A stretch of DNA of 64,000 bases from CBDHEY01 sp965262305. GTDB taxonomy: Bacteria; Pseudomonadota; Gammaproteobacteria; Pseudomonadales; Cellvibrionaceae. The position numbers were made by a program, and so were the translations under genes. Positions 17,014-26,713 of the stretch are shown here, in pieces. Below the pieces are notes generated by a model. It saw only the letters and a list, made by a program, of their open reading frames with translations. It was not told the DNA's origin and made no database searches. The stretch covers positions 1,240,001-1,304,000 of the forward strand of contig CBDHEY010000002.1 of the NCBI GenBank assembly GCA_965262305.1, written 5' to 3'. The number at the start of each line of letters is the position of its first letter. Within the stretch, counting starts at the first letter, position 1.

Positions 17014-19038
17014 ATGGATAAAGATTCTGGGAAAAAAAATATTGATAATGTTTCGCGAGAAACTTTAATTGGGGTTTTACTTGCTCAAGGATTTGCAATT
17101 TTACCACTATTTTTGCAACTCGCGCTGTGGTTGCCATTAATATGGATTCTTGTAGTTATTTGGCGAATTCAGATTCACCGGGGCGCTTGGTCATTTCCTA
17201 GTTTTAGAATAAAGCTATTATTGGGAATCGCGAGTACATGTGGATTATTTATATCCTATGCTGGAAGCATAAGTATTGAGCCGATGGTAGCATTTCTTGT
17301 TGTATCGTTTAGTCTTAAACTTATTGAAGTACGTAGTCGAAACGATGTACTAATGACGTTGGTTGTCGGTTATTTTACTATTGCTGCACAATTTTTATTT
17401 TTTCAAGGCATTTTTTCTGCTATTTATGGGTTGTTTTCCAGTTTAATCATCTTGGCTGCTTGGCTTTCCATCTTTCGAAAACGAAACATGAGTTTTTTTG
17501 CGCAAATATCGTCTGCGTCGGCGGTATTGCTGCAGTCTATCCCCATTATGTTGGTTTTATTCTTGGTGATTCCTAGAATCAATCCTCTGTGGCATATTTC
17601 TATGCCACAGAAAAACGGTGTTACTGGTTTTAGCGACTCTATGACGCCGGGTGATCTAAGTAATTTAGCAAAATCTCAAGGTACAGCTTTTCGTGTAATT
17701 TTTTCTGAAGATGAAATTCCTCCACCAAATAAACGTTATTGGAGAGGTTTGGTATTAGATGATTTTGATGGAAGAAAGTGGGCTAGTAGAGAACTCAATC
17801 AATTTTCGGGATACCTGGTTTCTGGAAATCGTCCACACCCGAAATGGAGTTTGGAGATTTTACCAGAAGCAGGGCACCACGAATATCAAGTATTAATTGA
17901 ACCTCACCAACAGCGTTGGTTATTTACACTAGCAGCTCCAATATCAATAGAATCAAATTTATCTAAAGTAGGATTTGCTAAAAATTTATTAGGAGTAAGT
18001 CGTTATCCTATTAATTCCCGAACTCAATATTCAGCGGTTTCAGTTAAAGGTTATCAATATTCTCCTGATAGTTTGACGATTGAACAGTCTCGAAGACTCA
18101 CTCGCTTGCCAATAAATTTTAATCCTCAAAGCAGAAGTCTCGTGCAATCTTGGATATCAGCAGGCGACGACACAGAACAAATTATCGAACGTGCTCTTAA
18201 CTTATATAATCGGTCTTTCACTTATACTTTACAGCCTCCACTACTGGGCACACACACTGTCGATGAGTTTTTATTCTCGACCCAGAGAGGTTTTTGTGAA
18301 CACTTTGCAAGTAGCTTTGTGGTGCTGATGCGTAATGCTGGCATTCCTGCTAGGGTTGTTGTGGGTTATCAAGGTGGCCAATATATACGTGAGAATAATT
18401 ATTTACTAGTAAAACAGGCGGATGCTCATGCCTGGGCAGAAGTTTGGATTCAGGGAGAAGGTTGGCGTCGAGTTGATCCAACGGCAAGAGTGGCTCCTGA
18501 GCGAATTGAGATGGGATTAGATCAAGCAGTAAATGAATTAGAGTTTGAGCTAATAGAGGGTGAATTTTTTAGAGCTGGAAATATGAATTGGTTAGCTCAA
18601 GGGCGTATGTATATGGAGCTGCTAGAGTTTCAATGGGCTAAGATGGTTCTTGGATATGATTCCGAGTTGCAGTCACAGTTTTTAAAGAAAATCTTGGGAA
18701 GTACGGATCCCATGAGGATTGCGTTCTTTCTCATAGGCGTTTGCTTTATCTTCTTTATTACATATCTGTTTATTCTTACGTTCAATTTTTCTCGCAAATC
18801 TCACGGGCTAACCCAACGTTTGCTGTTTAAAGTGATACGGCGATTAGCTAAACACGGATACTTTATTCGTCGAGGTGAATCACCTAAAAGTTTTTTAGAA
18901 AGGGTATCAGAAGAAAATCCAAGTTGGCGAAAAAAACTTACTGAAATTTCCCGACTATATTATCTAGTAGCTTATAGTGAAAACGAGAAATACCTTCCAT
19001 TGTTAAAAGAGCATGTTAAGAACTTTAAAAATCTCTAA
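17014..19038 (+). CDS. DUF3488/transglutaminase-like membrane protein
   Basis: 674 residues. The N-terminal 200 form about six membrane helices (DUF3488-type). A large soluble domain follows, with a transglutaminase-like (TGc) core holding a Cys-His-Asp triad: C428 in QRGFCEHFAS, H472 in ADAHAWAEVW, D488 in RRVDPTAR. One more membrane helix lies near 565-590, followed by a C-terminal DUF4129-like helical tail. TGc proteins of this class are thought to act as peptidases or cross-linking enzymes at the envelope; the substrate is unknown. It is the last gene of the MoxR-DUF58 operon. The membrane topology puts the TGc domain on the periplasmic side (inference). Confidence 0.9.
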   Translation: MDKDSGKKNIDNVSRETLIGVLLAQGFAILPLFLQLALWLPLIWILVVIWRIQIHRGAWSFPSFRIKLLLGIASTCGLFISYAGSISIEPMVAFLVVSFSLKLIEVRSRNDVLMTLVVGYFTIAAQFLFFQGIFSAIYGLFSSLIILAAWLSIFRKRNMSFFAQISSASAVLLQSIPIMLVLFLVIPRINPLWHISMPQKNGVTGFSDSMTPGDLSNLAKSQGTAFRVIFSEDEIPPPNKRYWRGLVLDDFDGRKWASRELNQFSGYLVSGNRPHPKWSLEILPEAGHHEYQVLIEPHQQRWLFTLAAPISIESNLSKVGFAKNLLGVSRYPINSRTQYSAVSVKGYQYSPDSLTIEQSRRLTRLPINFNPQSRSLVQSWISAGDDTEQIIERALNLYNRSFTYTLQPPLLGTHTVDEFLFSTQRGFCEHFASSFVVLMRNAGIPARVVVGYQGGQYIRENNYLLVKQADAHAWAEVWIQGEGWRRVDPTARVAPERIEMGLDQAVNELEFELIEGEFFRAGNMNWLAQGRMYMELLEFQWAKMVLGYDSELQSQFLKKILGSTDPMRIAFFLIGVCFIFFITYLFILTFNFSRKSHGLTQRLLFKVIRRLAKHGYFIRRGESPKSFLERVSEENPSWRKKLTEISRLYYLVAYSENEKYLPLLKEHVKNFKNL

Positions 19039-19193
19039 TCAATATTAAACAATTATTTTTTCAGCACCATTGCCGCTAGATGTATTTCATTTAACAATAT
19101 TCATAATCTTATGAAATATAGAGATATGAGGACAATATTTTAAGGTGCTACCTATCGAGAGCGGAAAAAGGTTCAATTTAATTGTTCTAGACT

Positions 19194-19613
19194 CTAGAAG
19201 CTATTCTTATCTAAAACAAGAAGATTGGTATCAATAATGTTGAATGATTTCTTAGCAATGACTTTATTGTCCAGCTCCAAAGAAAGTGTCCAACAACCTA
19301 TTTTATCAGAGATAGGTTCCCATATAGTATCGCCTAAAAAGAAATCCCAATTGTTGTTTTTTATGTAGACTTCACCAGTGAAAGGTAATAAAGGTATTCC
19401 GTTTTCATCTGGAATCTTAGGATGATCGATACAGTAGTAGAGTTTTTGGTTTTTCGCACGTTTTATATTTATAATGAATCCGAATTCAATATCAACTTGA
19501 GCGGGTATATCAAGGGTAAAACTTTTTATCTTTGGAAGAGATTTAGATTCTTCTTCCCATTTTGTATATATGCCATAGCTTATAATGGTATATTCTGGTC
19601 TAAGTTTAGCCAT
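19194..19613 (-). CDS. DUF3859 domain protein
   Basis: 139 residues. The order of short motifs (EYTIISYGIYTKW at the start, LDIPAQVDIEFGFIINI, HPKIPD, CWTLSLELDNKVIAKKSF near the end) fits DUF3859, a small beta-rich domain of unknown function in proteobacteria. No signal peptide, so it is probably cytoplasmic. It lies alone and convergent to the transglutaminase-like gene, and is more AT-rich than its neighbours. The assignment rests on remembered motif order rather than a search. Confidence 0.65.
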   Translation of the reverse strand: MAKLRPEYTIISYGIYTKWEEESKSLPKIKSFTLDIPAQVDIEFGFIINIKRAKNQKLYYCIDHPKIPDENGIPLLPFTGEVYIKNNNWDFFLGDTIWEPISDKIGCWTLSLELDNKVIAKKSFNIIDTNLLVLDKNSF

Positions 19614-19779
19614 ACATTTTATAACGTTGAAGTAATAAATATATTTTCTATATTACTAGATAGATCTAAACTGACGATACCAATTTAGACCCTTAATATT
19701 AATTTTTAAATGCGAACTAACATAGCACTGATAGATCGCTAATAAAATAATTATACTAACTTTAACTTCAAAATATCAG

Positions 19780-20997
19780 ATGATTTTTTCTAAGCCGCAA
19801 CGATTTCTAATTTCTCATAGTTCTAATTCAATTGCCATGGGAATCCATTTGGTATTATTATCTTGGATAGCAGTAGGACTACTAGGTGTTTCTGGAATAC
19901 AGTTGGGTTGGTTGCATGGAGTTGCGTTACTGCCTAATTTGGTTTTTCTTTTGATATCTGGTGTATGTTGCGATAGATTTAAGCCCGAAAAAGTGATGGC
20001 TATCGCTTTGATCTTTAATTTTATTTCTTATCTATTTCTTGCATTTGTCCTTTATTTTGAAAACCTCACGTTTACATATCTTGTTATATATGGAATATCG
20101 ATAAGCATTGGTAATGCATTCATTCAAACAAGTCGCGAAAAAATACTTTCAACAATTAACACTTATAATGTTCAAACGCGGCTTTCACTCGCGAGTATTT
20201 TTCAATTTTTATTCCAGAGTTTAGGTATTGCATTGGCGTCTACGTCAGATTATGTTGGATATCCGATCGTTGTTTTATTACAAGGCGTATGTGTTTTTAT
20301 TGCCGCAGTTCTCATATTTCCTTTGCGTACACTTTTTCTTTTTGAAGCCAATGAAGTCAATAATAAGAGGCGATTTAAGGAAATGTATTCAGAATTATTG
20401 AGTGGTTTTCAGTATGTAAATGAAAAAAAAGCATTACAACACTTATTAATTTTGATTGGTTTTAATGGATATATGCATTTGGGGGTATATATTGTGGCCT
20501 TGCCAATATTGTCTAAAACTATTTATGGTTTTTCTGCGGCAGAATATGGTGCGCTTCAATTTACATTTGTTGTGGGAATGATGGCTGCACATGTTCAACT
20601 TATATACAAAAAAACCGTTACCTTTCCAGGCCAAGGAGCACTATTTAGTTTGCTTTACACCGCGATGATTGGTTTTGCATTGACAAAGGGACCCACTATT
20701 TACGGGCTCTATTTTATTGTTTTTTGTTGGGGTTATGTTGCTGGAAATTCTGCCGGTCGTTGTCGACTTGTTGCACAAGCTATTAGTCGAGTTGAAGAAA
20801 AGGGACGAGTAATGTCAATCTACCAGTTTATCTTATTCGGTCTAGCTGCTCTAGGAGCATTGGTAACTGGCCATGTTGTAAGTTTTTTGAATATAAAGCA
20901 AATATTTTACGTAATGAGTCTGTCTAGTATTGCGATGTTTGTATTTTTTATTTTCACTCGAGAGTTGTGGAAGGTAAAACAGCTTGAAGAGGGGTAA
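19780..20997 (+). CDS. MFS transporter
   Basis: A 405-residue major facilitator protein with about twelve hydrophobic helices. The cytoplasmic loop 2-3 has the reduced MFS motif CCDRFKPEKVM (family GxxxDRxGRR). Overall similarity is to the EntS/MFS_3 exporter type, but the substrate cannot be inferred. A small arginine-containing segment AGRCRLVAQAISRVEEKGRVMSIYQF marks the second-half loop. It is a single gene, convergent with the RNA methyltransferase gene 20 bases away. No clear ribosome-binding site precedes the ATG. Confidence 0.85.
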   Translation: MIFSKPQRFLISHSSNSIAMGIHLVLLSWIAVGLLGVSGIQLGWLHGVALLPNLVFLLISGVCCDRFKPEKVMAIALIFNFISYLFLAFVLYFENLTFTYLVIYGISISIGNAFIQTSREKILSTINTYNVQTRLSLASIFQFLFQSLGIALASTSDYVGYPIVVLLQGVCVFIAAVLIFPLRTLFLFEANEVNNKRRFKEMYSELLSGFQYVNEKKALQHLLILIGFNGYMHLGVYIVALPILSKTIYGFSAAEYGALQFTFVVGMMAAHVQLIYKKTVTFPGQGALFSLLYTAMIGFALTKGPTIYGLYFIVFCWGYVAGNSAGRCRLVAQAISRVEEKGRVMSIYQFILFGLAALGALVTGHVVSFLNIKQIFYVMSLSSIAMFVFFIFTRELWKVKQLEEG

Positions 20998-21017
20998 TTC
21001 TTAATATCTGAGTGTAT

Positions 21018-21794
21018 TTAAATTACATTTTTGAATGCTATAAGTGACGCTGTAACGGCAACGTTTAACGATTCAACATCATTTTTCATTGGAATTTTTA
21101 TCATTCGATCACAGAGGTTTCTTATTTCAGTTGACAATCCGTCGGTTTCATTCCCCAAAATAAAGATTTTGGAATTAGCAGAGTCTTCTTCTGAAAGTGA
21201 TTGACTTGCATGGCTATCAAGCCCTATTAATTCGAAGCCATTAGATTTTAATGTTTCCAAATTGTTGGATATATTATTACATCGAACAATTTTTGTTTTA
21301 AATATTGTACCCGCACTTGCTTTGATTACTAGAGAATCAAGTTTTGCACAGCCTTTTTGAGGAAGTAACAATCCATGAATCGGAGAGGCGCAAACAGAGC
21401 GAATAATCATTCCCAAGTTTTGCGGGTTTGTAATATTATTTAATGCAATAAGTTGGGTTTTTTCTTGGACTAACTTTTCCGTATTCAAGTCTTCAAATCG
21501 TTCAAAGTCCGGTAGGATTAAGTCAACGGCAACCCCCTGATCCTGTTTGCTATTTTTCGATATTCTAGAAAGCGCAGCTCGAGAGTGAAAACACACTTCG
21601 GCTCCTTTAGCAACTGAAAGTATTTCGATTTGATTCAATATTTCGGCAGGTTTATTTGTCTCAGCAAAGTGAAGGCGATGTATTTTCACATTGGGGGTTT
21701 GAACGGCTTCGAGCGCAGGTTTGCGTCCATAAATAGTCAGTACTCGATCAAAAAATCTTTTTTTTGAGATATATTCTTTGGAATCTTCGGTCAT
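21018..21794 (-). CDS. SpoU family RNA 2'-O-methyltransferase
   Basis: 258 residues with the two-domain layout of the TrmH/SpoU (SPOUT) class. An N-terminal substrate-binding domain (YGRKPALEAVQ) is followed by a knotted catalytic domain with motif 1 NNITNPQNLGMIIRS, motif 2 FILGNETDGLS and motif 3 IPMKNDVESLNVAVTASL, the last forming the SAM-binding knot. The likely activity is ribose methylation of a guanosine in rRNA or tRNA, as in RlmB; the exact target is not determined. Stand-alone minus-strand gene. Confidence 0.88.
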   Translation of the reverse strand: MTEDSKEYISKKRFFDRVLTIYGRKPALEAVQTPNVKIHRLHFAETNKPAEILNQIEILSVAKGAEVCFHSRAALSRISKNSKQDQGVAVDLILPDFERFEDLNTEKLVQEKTQLIALNNITNPQNLGMIIRSVCASPIHGLLLPQKGCAKLDSLVIKASAGTIFKTKIVRCNNISNNLETLKSNGFELIGLDSHASQSLSEEDSANSKIFILGNETDGLSTEIRNLCDRMIKIPMKNDVESLNVAVTASLIAFKNVI

Positions 21795-22037
21795 TACGTG
21801 TATTGAGTATGATATTTACAGTTAAAAAGATAGAAATTGTTTGGAGGTAAAATACAATGTTACCGTTTTTTAAATGGTGTAGTAAGAGTCTTATCGAGTG
21901 TATGTTAGAAAACTAGAGCAAATATAAGTCTTTGTGGTGAGAAAGCAGTGTTAAAACAAATATAAAAATCTAACGTATTATGTTCAAAACACGAATCATT
22001 CAATAGTTAATTTTTAACGGGGTTATCGTTAAGTGCA

Positions 22038-22463
22038 CTATGCGTGCACATGGCCAGCCATATTGGTTTCAAGTAACGCTTTTAATATTAGCCTCCGAGA
22101 CAAGAGTCCAACTAATTTGCCATCTTCCACAACTGGATAGTTTTTAGGTGGTTGCTTGGCCATGGCTTCCGCAATTTCAATTATAGAGTTTTCTGGTGAA
22201 ACTGTTTTAACGGTTTTGTTCATTACTGAAGAAACCCAGGGAGAGTCAGAAGCATAAAAAGAATCATTTAATAATTCTTGAATACAATCTTGCTCAGACA
22301 AAAAGCCAACCAAATGATTTCGATCATCAACGACAGGAGCACCGGTTATCTTATGCTTTAATAACATTTCGACTGCTTCTTCAACTGAGGTGTTTTGTTG
22401 AATAGCATGGGGGTCTCTGTCCATATGGTCTTTCACCAGTATTGATTCCATAGGTTGCCTCAC
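22038..22463 (-). CDS. CBS-domain pair protein
   Basis: 141 residues consisting of two tandem CBS motifs: VKDHMDRDPHAIQQNTSVEEAV and a second copy MNKTVKTVSPENSIIEIAEAM. Tandem CBS pairs bind adenosyl ligands (AMP, ATP, SAM) and regulate partner proteins. It lies 31 bases downstream of pdxJ on the same strand and may be co-transcribed. ATG at 22463 is used; an in-frame ATG five codons in is equally possible. The 243 bases upstream of the preceding gene hold no recognised feature. Confidence 0.85.
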   Translation of the reverse strand: MRQPMESILVKDHMDRDPHAIQQNTSVEEAVEMLLKHKITGAPVVDDRNHLVGFLSEQDCIQELLNDSFYASDSPWVSSVMNKTVKTVSPENSIIEIAEAMAKQPPKNYPVVEDGKLVGLLSRRLILKALLETNMAGHVHA

Positions 22464-22494
22464 TAAATTTCGCTTTATTTGTTTTATGGAAAGT

Positions 22495-23259
22495 TTAGCT
22501 GCAAATTTCTAAATATGCTTGAATCGCACGGTCAAAACCTAAATTTAACGCATCCACGGTAAGTGCATGTCCAATGGATACTTCCTTTAATCCAGGTAAA
22601 GTTTTAAATAGCCTCATATTATGTAGGTTTAAATCGTGTCCCGCATTGATTTCAAGACCTATTTCCAGAGCGAAATTTGCTGCATCTGTATATTCTTGAA
22701 AAACTAATTTCGATCTTTCAGGGCTTTCTTCATATGCGAGAGCAAAGGGCCCGGTATACAACTCAATTCTATCGGCGCCAATCTCTTTAGCTTTTTGTAT
22801 TTGAGCAACGTCTGGATCCATAAACAGGCTCACGCGAACATCTAATGAGTGCAGTTCGTCAATGATGCGTTTTAGTGCGTCGTTTTTTCCATCGAGATTA
22901 AAGCCATGATCTGAAGTTTTTTGATCATTACTATCGGGGACGAGAGTGCATTGATCCGGTTTCGTTGATCTAACCAGCGATAATAAGCCTGGAAAGTCGT
23001 TTAGTGGCGCGGCAAAAGGGTTGCCTTCAATATTAAATTCAATTGCTCGAGAATGCTTTTTTGTTCTTATGCAGATTTCACTAAGTTCGCGCACATCTTC
23101 TGGGCGAATATGTCTTTGATCGGGTCTTGGATGAACCGTAATACCCGCTACACCCAAATCTATGGCTCGTTGGCCAAAGTCTGTGACACTCGGAAAATTC
23201 CCATCGCGTGAATTACGTATTAACGCAATTTTGTTTAAATTGACACTTAATGCGATCAT
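22495..23259 (-). CDS. pdxJ: Pyridoxine 5'-phosphate synthase
   Basis: 254 residues, a TIM-barrel enzyme that condenses 1-deoxyxylulose 5-phosphate with 3-amino-2-oxopropyl phosphate to pyridoxine 5'-phosphate, the last ring-forming step of de novo vitamin B6 synthesis. Conserved segments are LSVNLNKIALIRNSR, GITVHPRPDQRHIR, ADRIELYTGP, INAGHDLNL and SIGHALTVDAL. In many gammaproteobacteria it follows recO; here it lies between the cyclophilin and CBS genes. Confidence 0.96.
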   Translation of the reverse strand: MIALSVNLNKIALIRNSRDGNFPSVTDFGQRAIDLGVAGITVHPRPDQRHIRPEDVRELSEICIRTKKHSRAIEFNIEGNPFAAPLNDFPGLLSLVRSTKPDQCTLVPDSNDQKTSDHGFNLDGKNDALKRIIDELHSLDVRVSLFMDPDVAQIQKAKEIGADRIELYTGPFALAYEESPERSKLVFQEYTDAANFALEIGLEINAGHDLNLHNMRLFKTLPGLKEVSIGHALTVDALNLGFDRAIQAYLEICS

Positions 23260-23294
23260 TAGTCAGTTTTTCTATAAAACCTCTTTTTAAGAAA

Positions 23295-23918
23295 TTATTT
23301 ACTATTCGTTATGCGATATGCTTTTTCGATAATCACTGCATAGTTAGGTGCTTCAGGATGCATCCTATGAATACCTCGGGGTTCACTTTCAATTTTTTTA
23401 ACGATATCAAAACCTTTTGTTACCTTACCGAACACCGCATAGCCACCATAAGGGCCGCCATGGTCTAAAGATTTATTGTCAACAAGATTAATAAAAAATT
23501 GTGATGTTGCTGAATCTGGGTTGCTAGTTCGCGCCATCGAAAGTGTTGTTTTTAAATTTTTCAAACCGTTGCTTGATTCATTTTTTATTGGCGGATTTGT
23601 CTTCTTTCTTTGAAAATCAAAGGTGTGCCCACCACCCTGAACAACAAAACCTGGAACTACTCGATGAAATATGGTGCCATTATAAAAACCGTCATCAACA
23701 TACTTTAAAAAATTTTCAACAGTAATCGGAGCTTCTTTTGGATAAAGTTCGATTTCAATTTTTCCTAGGCTAGTTTCCAGTGCTACGGGTACTGGAGTCG
23801 TGTTCTTTTCAACGCTTTCTTTTTTGTCTTGTTTTTTTGCACCCTCGGGAAAAACACTATTGCTAATAAAAACAAATAAGCAAAGTATTAAAAAGTGTTT
23901 CGATTGAAAATGAATCAT
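23295..23918 (-). CDS. Periplasmic cyclophilin-type peptidyl-prolyl isomerase
   Basis: 207 residues. A hydrophobic N-terminal signal (FLILCLFVFISNSVFP) precedes a charged Lys/Glu linker and a compact PpiA-type cyclophilin domain: GKIEIELYPKEAPITVENFLKYV, the catalytic Arg segment IFHRVVPGFVVQGGG, SQFFINLVDN, and YAVFGKVTKGFDIV. It catalyses cis-trans isomerisation at proline during periplasmic protein folding. It lies 35 bases upstream of pdxJ on the same strand and may be in one transcript with it. Confidence 0.92.
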   Translation of the reverse strand: MIHFQSKHFLILCLFVFISNSVFPEGAKKQDKKESVEKNTTPVPVALETSLGKIEIELYPKEAPITVENFLKYVDDGFYNGTIFHRVVPGFVVQGGGHTFDFQRKKTNPPIKNESSNGLKNLKTTLSMARTSNPDSATSQFFINLVDNKSLDHGGPYGGYAVFGKVTKGFDIVKKIESEPRGIHRMHPEAPNYAVIIEKAYRITNSK

Positions 23919-23976
23919 TTTATAGTCCTAGATTATTATAAAAATTTTATTTTGTTAAAAGGGTTCTATGGTTGTT

Positions 23977-24672
23977 TTAAGCCCATTCAGAATTGCGTTT
24001 CTTAAACCTCAAAGAAGGTAAAATAATCGCTATCAGCATTCCTAATATCAATAAACCTGCTCCATAAATAAGAAAACTTAAACGTTTATCGCTCTTAAGA
24101 TTTTCATTTTCTGCCCTTAGAGTGTCTCGCTCAGTTTGAATCATTTGATGTTTTTCGAGAAGACTTTGATGTCGCTGATCCAAGTCAATTGCATTGGCGG
24201 ATAGCGATTTAATTTTTCTTAACTCTATGCCTAGTTTATCAGAATTATTTTTTGATGAATTGGCAAGCTGATTTAATTTGTTATTCTCATTTTCAAGCGA
24301 CTTATTTTTCTCTTCTAATTGTGCTAGACGATTTTCTAGTGTAGAAAGTTTAGATAAAGTTTGAACCAGCTTAATCTGCGCTGTGGGTTCTAGACCAATG
24401 TATTGGGATAGAACATAACCTTCGGTACCATCTGGAGCTATAACTTTACTCCAGCTTCCTTCTTCATTTTGTCCAACTCGCTGCAACGCAGTGCCGCTCT
24501 TTAGCCTTTTTTCAATTCGATAGTCATTGCCAGGCCCAGTACGAAAATTAATAAGTAAAACGTCGGTAACATATACTTTTTCTTGTGCAAAAGCCGCAAA
24601 TGGCTTAAGAAATACAGTGAATAATAAAAAAAGGAAAACTAGTTGATAGCGATGTTTTGCAATCATATTCAT
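23977..24672 (-). CDS. SH3-domain membrane protein (TIGR04211/YgiM-like)
   Basis: 231 residues. A signal segment (YQLVFLFLLFTVFLKPFAAFAQ) is followed by a bacterial SH3 domain (LLINFRTGPGNDYRIEKRLKSG), a long coiled coil of about 100 residues, then a C-terminal membrane helix (FLIYGAGLLILGMLIAIILP) and a short basic cytosolic tail. This is the layout of E. coli YgiM and of the TIGR04211 family, which is inner-membrane anchored with a periplasmic SH3 and coiled coil. Function is unknown; cell-wall binding is a reasonable guess. Confidence 0.85.
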   Translation of the reverse strand: MNMIAKHRYQLVFLFLLFTVFLKPFAAFAQEKVYVTDVLLINFRTGPGNDYRIEKRLKSGTALQRVGQNEEGSWSKVIAPDGTEGYVLSQYIGLEPTAQIKLVQTLSKLSTLENRLAQLEEKNKSLENENNKLNQLANSSKNNSDKLGIELRKIKSLSANAIDLDQRHQSLLEKHQMIQTERDTLRAENENLKSDKRLSFLIYGAGLLILGMLIAIILPSLRFKKRNSEWA

Positions 24673-24703
24673 TGGGCCTTGGATGCTGAAAGCGATTTCG
24701 TTA

Positions 24704-25003
24704 TTAGGGTAGTACTTTTTTAAATGGTTTTACGGTAACTTGTTCATAAACTCCAGCATCAACATAGGGGTCTGCATCAGCCCAGCTTTTCGCGTCTTCT
24801 AGAGAAGAAAATTCAGCAACGACTAAACTTCCCGTGAAACCAGAATCACCAGGATCATCCGTGTCTAAGGCGGGTAAAGGGCCTGCCAAGATTAATCTTC
24901 CTTCATCTTTGAGGTGATTTAATCTTTCGATATGTGCAGGTCTGGCTTTTTTTCTTAGTGGTAAGCTATTTTCAACATCCTGACTCATAATGGCGTATAA
25001 CAT
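24704..25003 (-). CDS. yciI: YciI family protein
   Basis: 99 residues with a ferredoxin-like alpha/beta fold of the YciI superfamily: [36 protein letters not shown], and the C-terminal [21 protein letters not shown]. The conserved His/Asp pair of the family (H24 in AHIERL, D in DADPY) is present. Function is unknown; relatives show weak hydrolase or dehalogenase-like features. It is three bases downstream of the VC0807-family gene. In enterobacteria yciI lies near yciV-yciO, as here. Confidence 0.9.
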   Translation of the reverse strand: MLYAIMSQDVENSLPLRKKARPAHIERLNHLKDEGRLILAGPLPALDTDDPGDSGFTGSLVVAEFSSLEDAKSWADADPYVDAGVYEQVTVKPFKKVLP

Positions 25004-25006
25004 AGT

Positions 25007-25750
25007 TTATTCCTGATTATCGGTTTTGGCAGCTTGGCCAGATTCTTTGTTATCTTGAGGATCATTGAGAATTTCTTCCCATGAAAGCCCAGTGAGCCGA
25101 GTCATGCTGCGAAACAAATAAAATAATGTGCCGAACATAATTAGCATTGCTGGAAGCGCGATCACAGGATAACTTAACGCTGTCATTTTGCCTAACTCGG
25201 CGTTAAATTCTTCTGTTCCTGGTGGGCTGACAAGTATCATTTTTGCTAATACAAAATTTAAGATAGAGGATAAAAAGAATGAAGCAGCAATCAAGTAAGA
25301 TGCATTTTTTAACGTAGTTTGAAAAGCATCTAAGTTACTGCGCCCTTCCAAAGCTTGATTTACCTTTTCAGTCTGTATAATTTTGTCGTTAAAAAGGAAT
25401 GTTTTAACAAGTGGATAGCGAGTATATAGGGAGCCAATTGTGGCAATACCAAACAATGCAGGAATAGCAGCCTCTTTTATCGCTATATATTTGGGGTCTA
25501 GCTCAAGTAGACTTATTCCACCAGTTAGAAGAATGCTAATGACACCAAGAATAGAAAAAAAGTTAATTTTCTTTGCTCTTCCAAAATCCATAACTCCATA
25601 GATAATTGGAAAAGCGAGAGCTACGACAATACCAAGCTTGGGTCCCAAGTGTTCTTCGCCTGAAAACTTGATTAGAATAATGGTTGGAATGGCAATATTT
25701 AAAATGATATTGAGTAAAAAGTTTTCTTGTTTTTCTTTAGGTTGATTCAT
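25007..25750 (-). CDS. VC0807 family inner-membrane protein
   Basis: 247 residues with about six membrane helices. The segments IIPT-like IAIPTIILIKFSGEE, MDFGRAKKINF, LEGRSNLDAF and MTALSYPVIALPAMLI resemble the Vibrio VC0807 family of integral membrane proteins as I remember it, of unknown function. It takes the place that the septation protein YciB/IspZ has beside yciI in Pseudomonas. The C-terminal tail is acidic and cytosolic. It is transcribed with yciI and divergent from the PHP gene, sharing a 51-base promoter gap. Confidence 0.75.
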   Translation of the reverse strand: MNQPKEKQENFLLNIILNIAIPTIILIKFSGEEHLGPKLGIVVALAFPIIYGVMDFGRAKKINFFSILGVISILLTGGISLLELDPKYIAIKEAAIPALFGIATIGSLYTRYPLVKTFLFNDKIIQTEKVNQALEGRSNLDAFQTTLKNASYLIAASFFLSSILNFVLAKMILVSPPGTEEFNAELGKMTALSYPVIALPAMLIMFGTLFYLFRSMTRLTGLSWEEILNDPQDNKESGQAAKTDNQE

Positions 25751-25801
25751 TGGTCACTGTAGACTTATTTGATAGTTGATTAGCCAGTATAATTAAAATT
25801 T

Positions 25802-26635
25802 ATGACGAAAAAATATGATCTTCATTGTCATACGAGTTTTTCAGACGGTATTTTAAGCCCTGAGGAGCTGGTGTCGAGAGCCAAATTAAAAGATGTTTCC
25901 GTTTTAGCGATAACTGATCACGATACTTTAAGCTCTTATGAGCGAGCCTCAACCCAAGCGGCGAAAGAAAATCTAGAATTAGTCACTGGAATAGAGTTTT
26001 CTAGTGAATGGTCCGGTATTGGTGTGCATATTGTGGGACTAAATATTGATCTAAATGAGCCTGTTTTGCTTAAGGCAATATCTAATCAAGAGCAAGCAAG
26101 GGATGAACGAGCTGAAATTATAGCGAGCAAACTCGCTAAAAAAGGGATTGATGGAGCGCTTGAAGGAGCAAAAAGGTATGCCGGTGGCGGGGTCATAGGG
26201 CGGCCTCATTTTGCCAAGTATATGGTGGAAATTGGTGCAGTTTCCTCCGTTAATGCTGCATTTAAGCGATATCTAGGCGCAGGGAAAGTAGGGGATGTGA
26301 AGACCAACTGGCCAGAGATCCATGAGGTCATTAATTGGGTCGCGGCGGCCAAAGGTACAGCTGTATTGGCGCATCCTACAAAATATAATATGACTCGCAC
26401 CAAGCTTTGCCGGTTGACTGAGGATTTTAGTGCCTGTGGTGGCGAGGCGATAGAAATCATTAGTGGTAAACAAACCCCTGATGTCACTGCTAATGTCGCC
26501 AATATAGCGAGGAGGTTTGGCTTGAAAGGGTCTTGTGGTAGTGATTTTCATGCACCTAATTGTGCGTGGCAAGAACTGGGGAGTTTTGGCACAATGCCGT
26601 CAGATATCGAGCCGGTATGGCATAGCTGGGCCTAA
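25802..26635 (+). CDS. PHP-domain phosphoesterase (RNase AM / TrpH type)
   Basis: 277 residues, PHP metal-dependent phosphoesterase. Metal ligands are visible in DLHCHTSFSDG, AITDHDTLSSY, TGIEFSS, IGRPHFAKYM, VLAHPTKY and the terminal CGSDFHAP. The E. coli relative YciV (RNase AM) trims 5' ends of structured RNAs, and related enzymes hydrolyse 3',5'-nucleotide bisphosphates. It begins the run PHP-yciO-scpA-scpB-rluB, the conserved neighbourhood near trp in enterobacteria. ATG at 25802 is the family start. Confidence 0.9.
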   Translation: MTKKYDLHCHTSFSDGILSPEELVSRAKLKDVSVLAITDHDTLSSYERASTQAAKENLELVTGIEFSSEWSGIGVHIVGLNIDLNEPVLLKAISNQEQARDERAEIIASKLAKKGIDGALEGAKRYAGGGVIGRPHFAKYMVEIGAVSSVNAAFKRYLGAGKVGDVKTNWPEIHEVINWVAAAKGTAVLAHPTKYNMTRTKLCRLTEDFSACGGEAIEIISGKQTPDVTANVANIARRFGLKGSCGSDFHAPNCAWQELGSFGTMPSDIEPVWHSWA

Positions 26636-26713
26636 AATCCTTTAAATTTAGATTTTAAGTATCCGTAAATTAAAATTAACCAGTTTGAAGAAACTCTTTT
26701 TGAGGTATTACGA

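Noticed and set aside
26206..26572. Antisense open frames opposite the PHP gene
   Set aside because: They lie fully within a well-conserved PHP enzyme gene and reflect its codon bias on the other strand.
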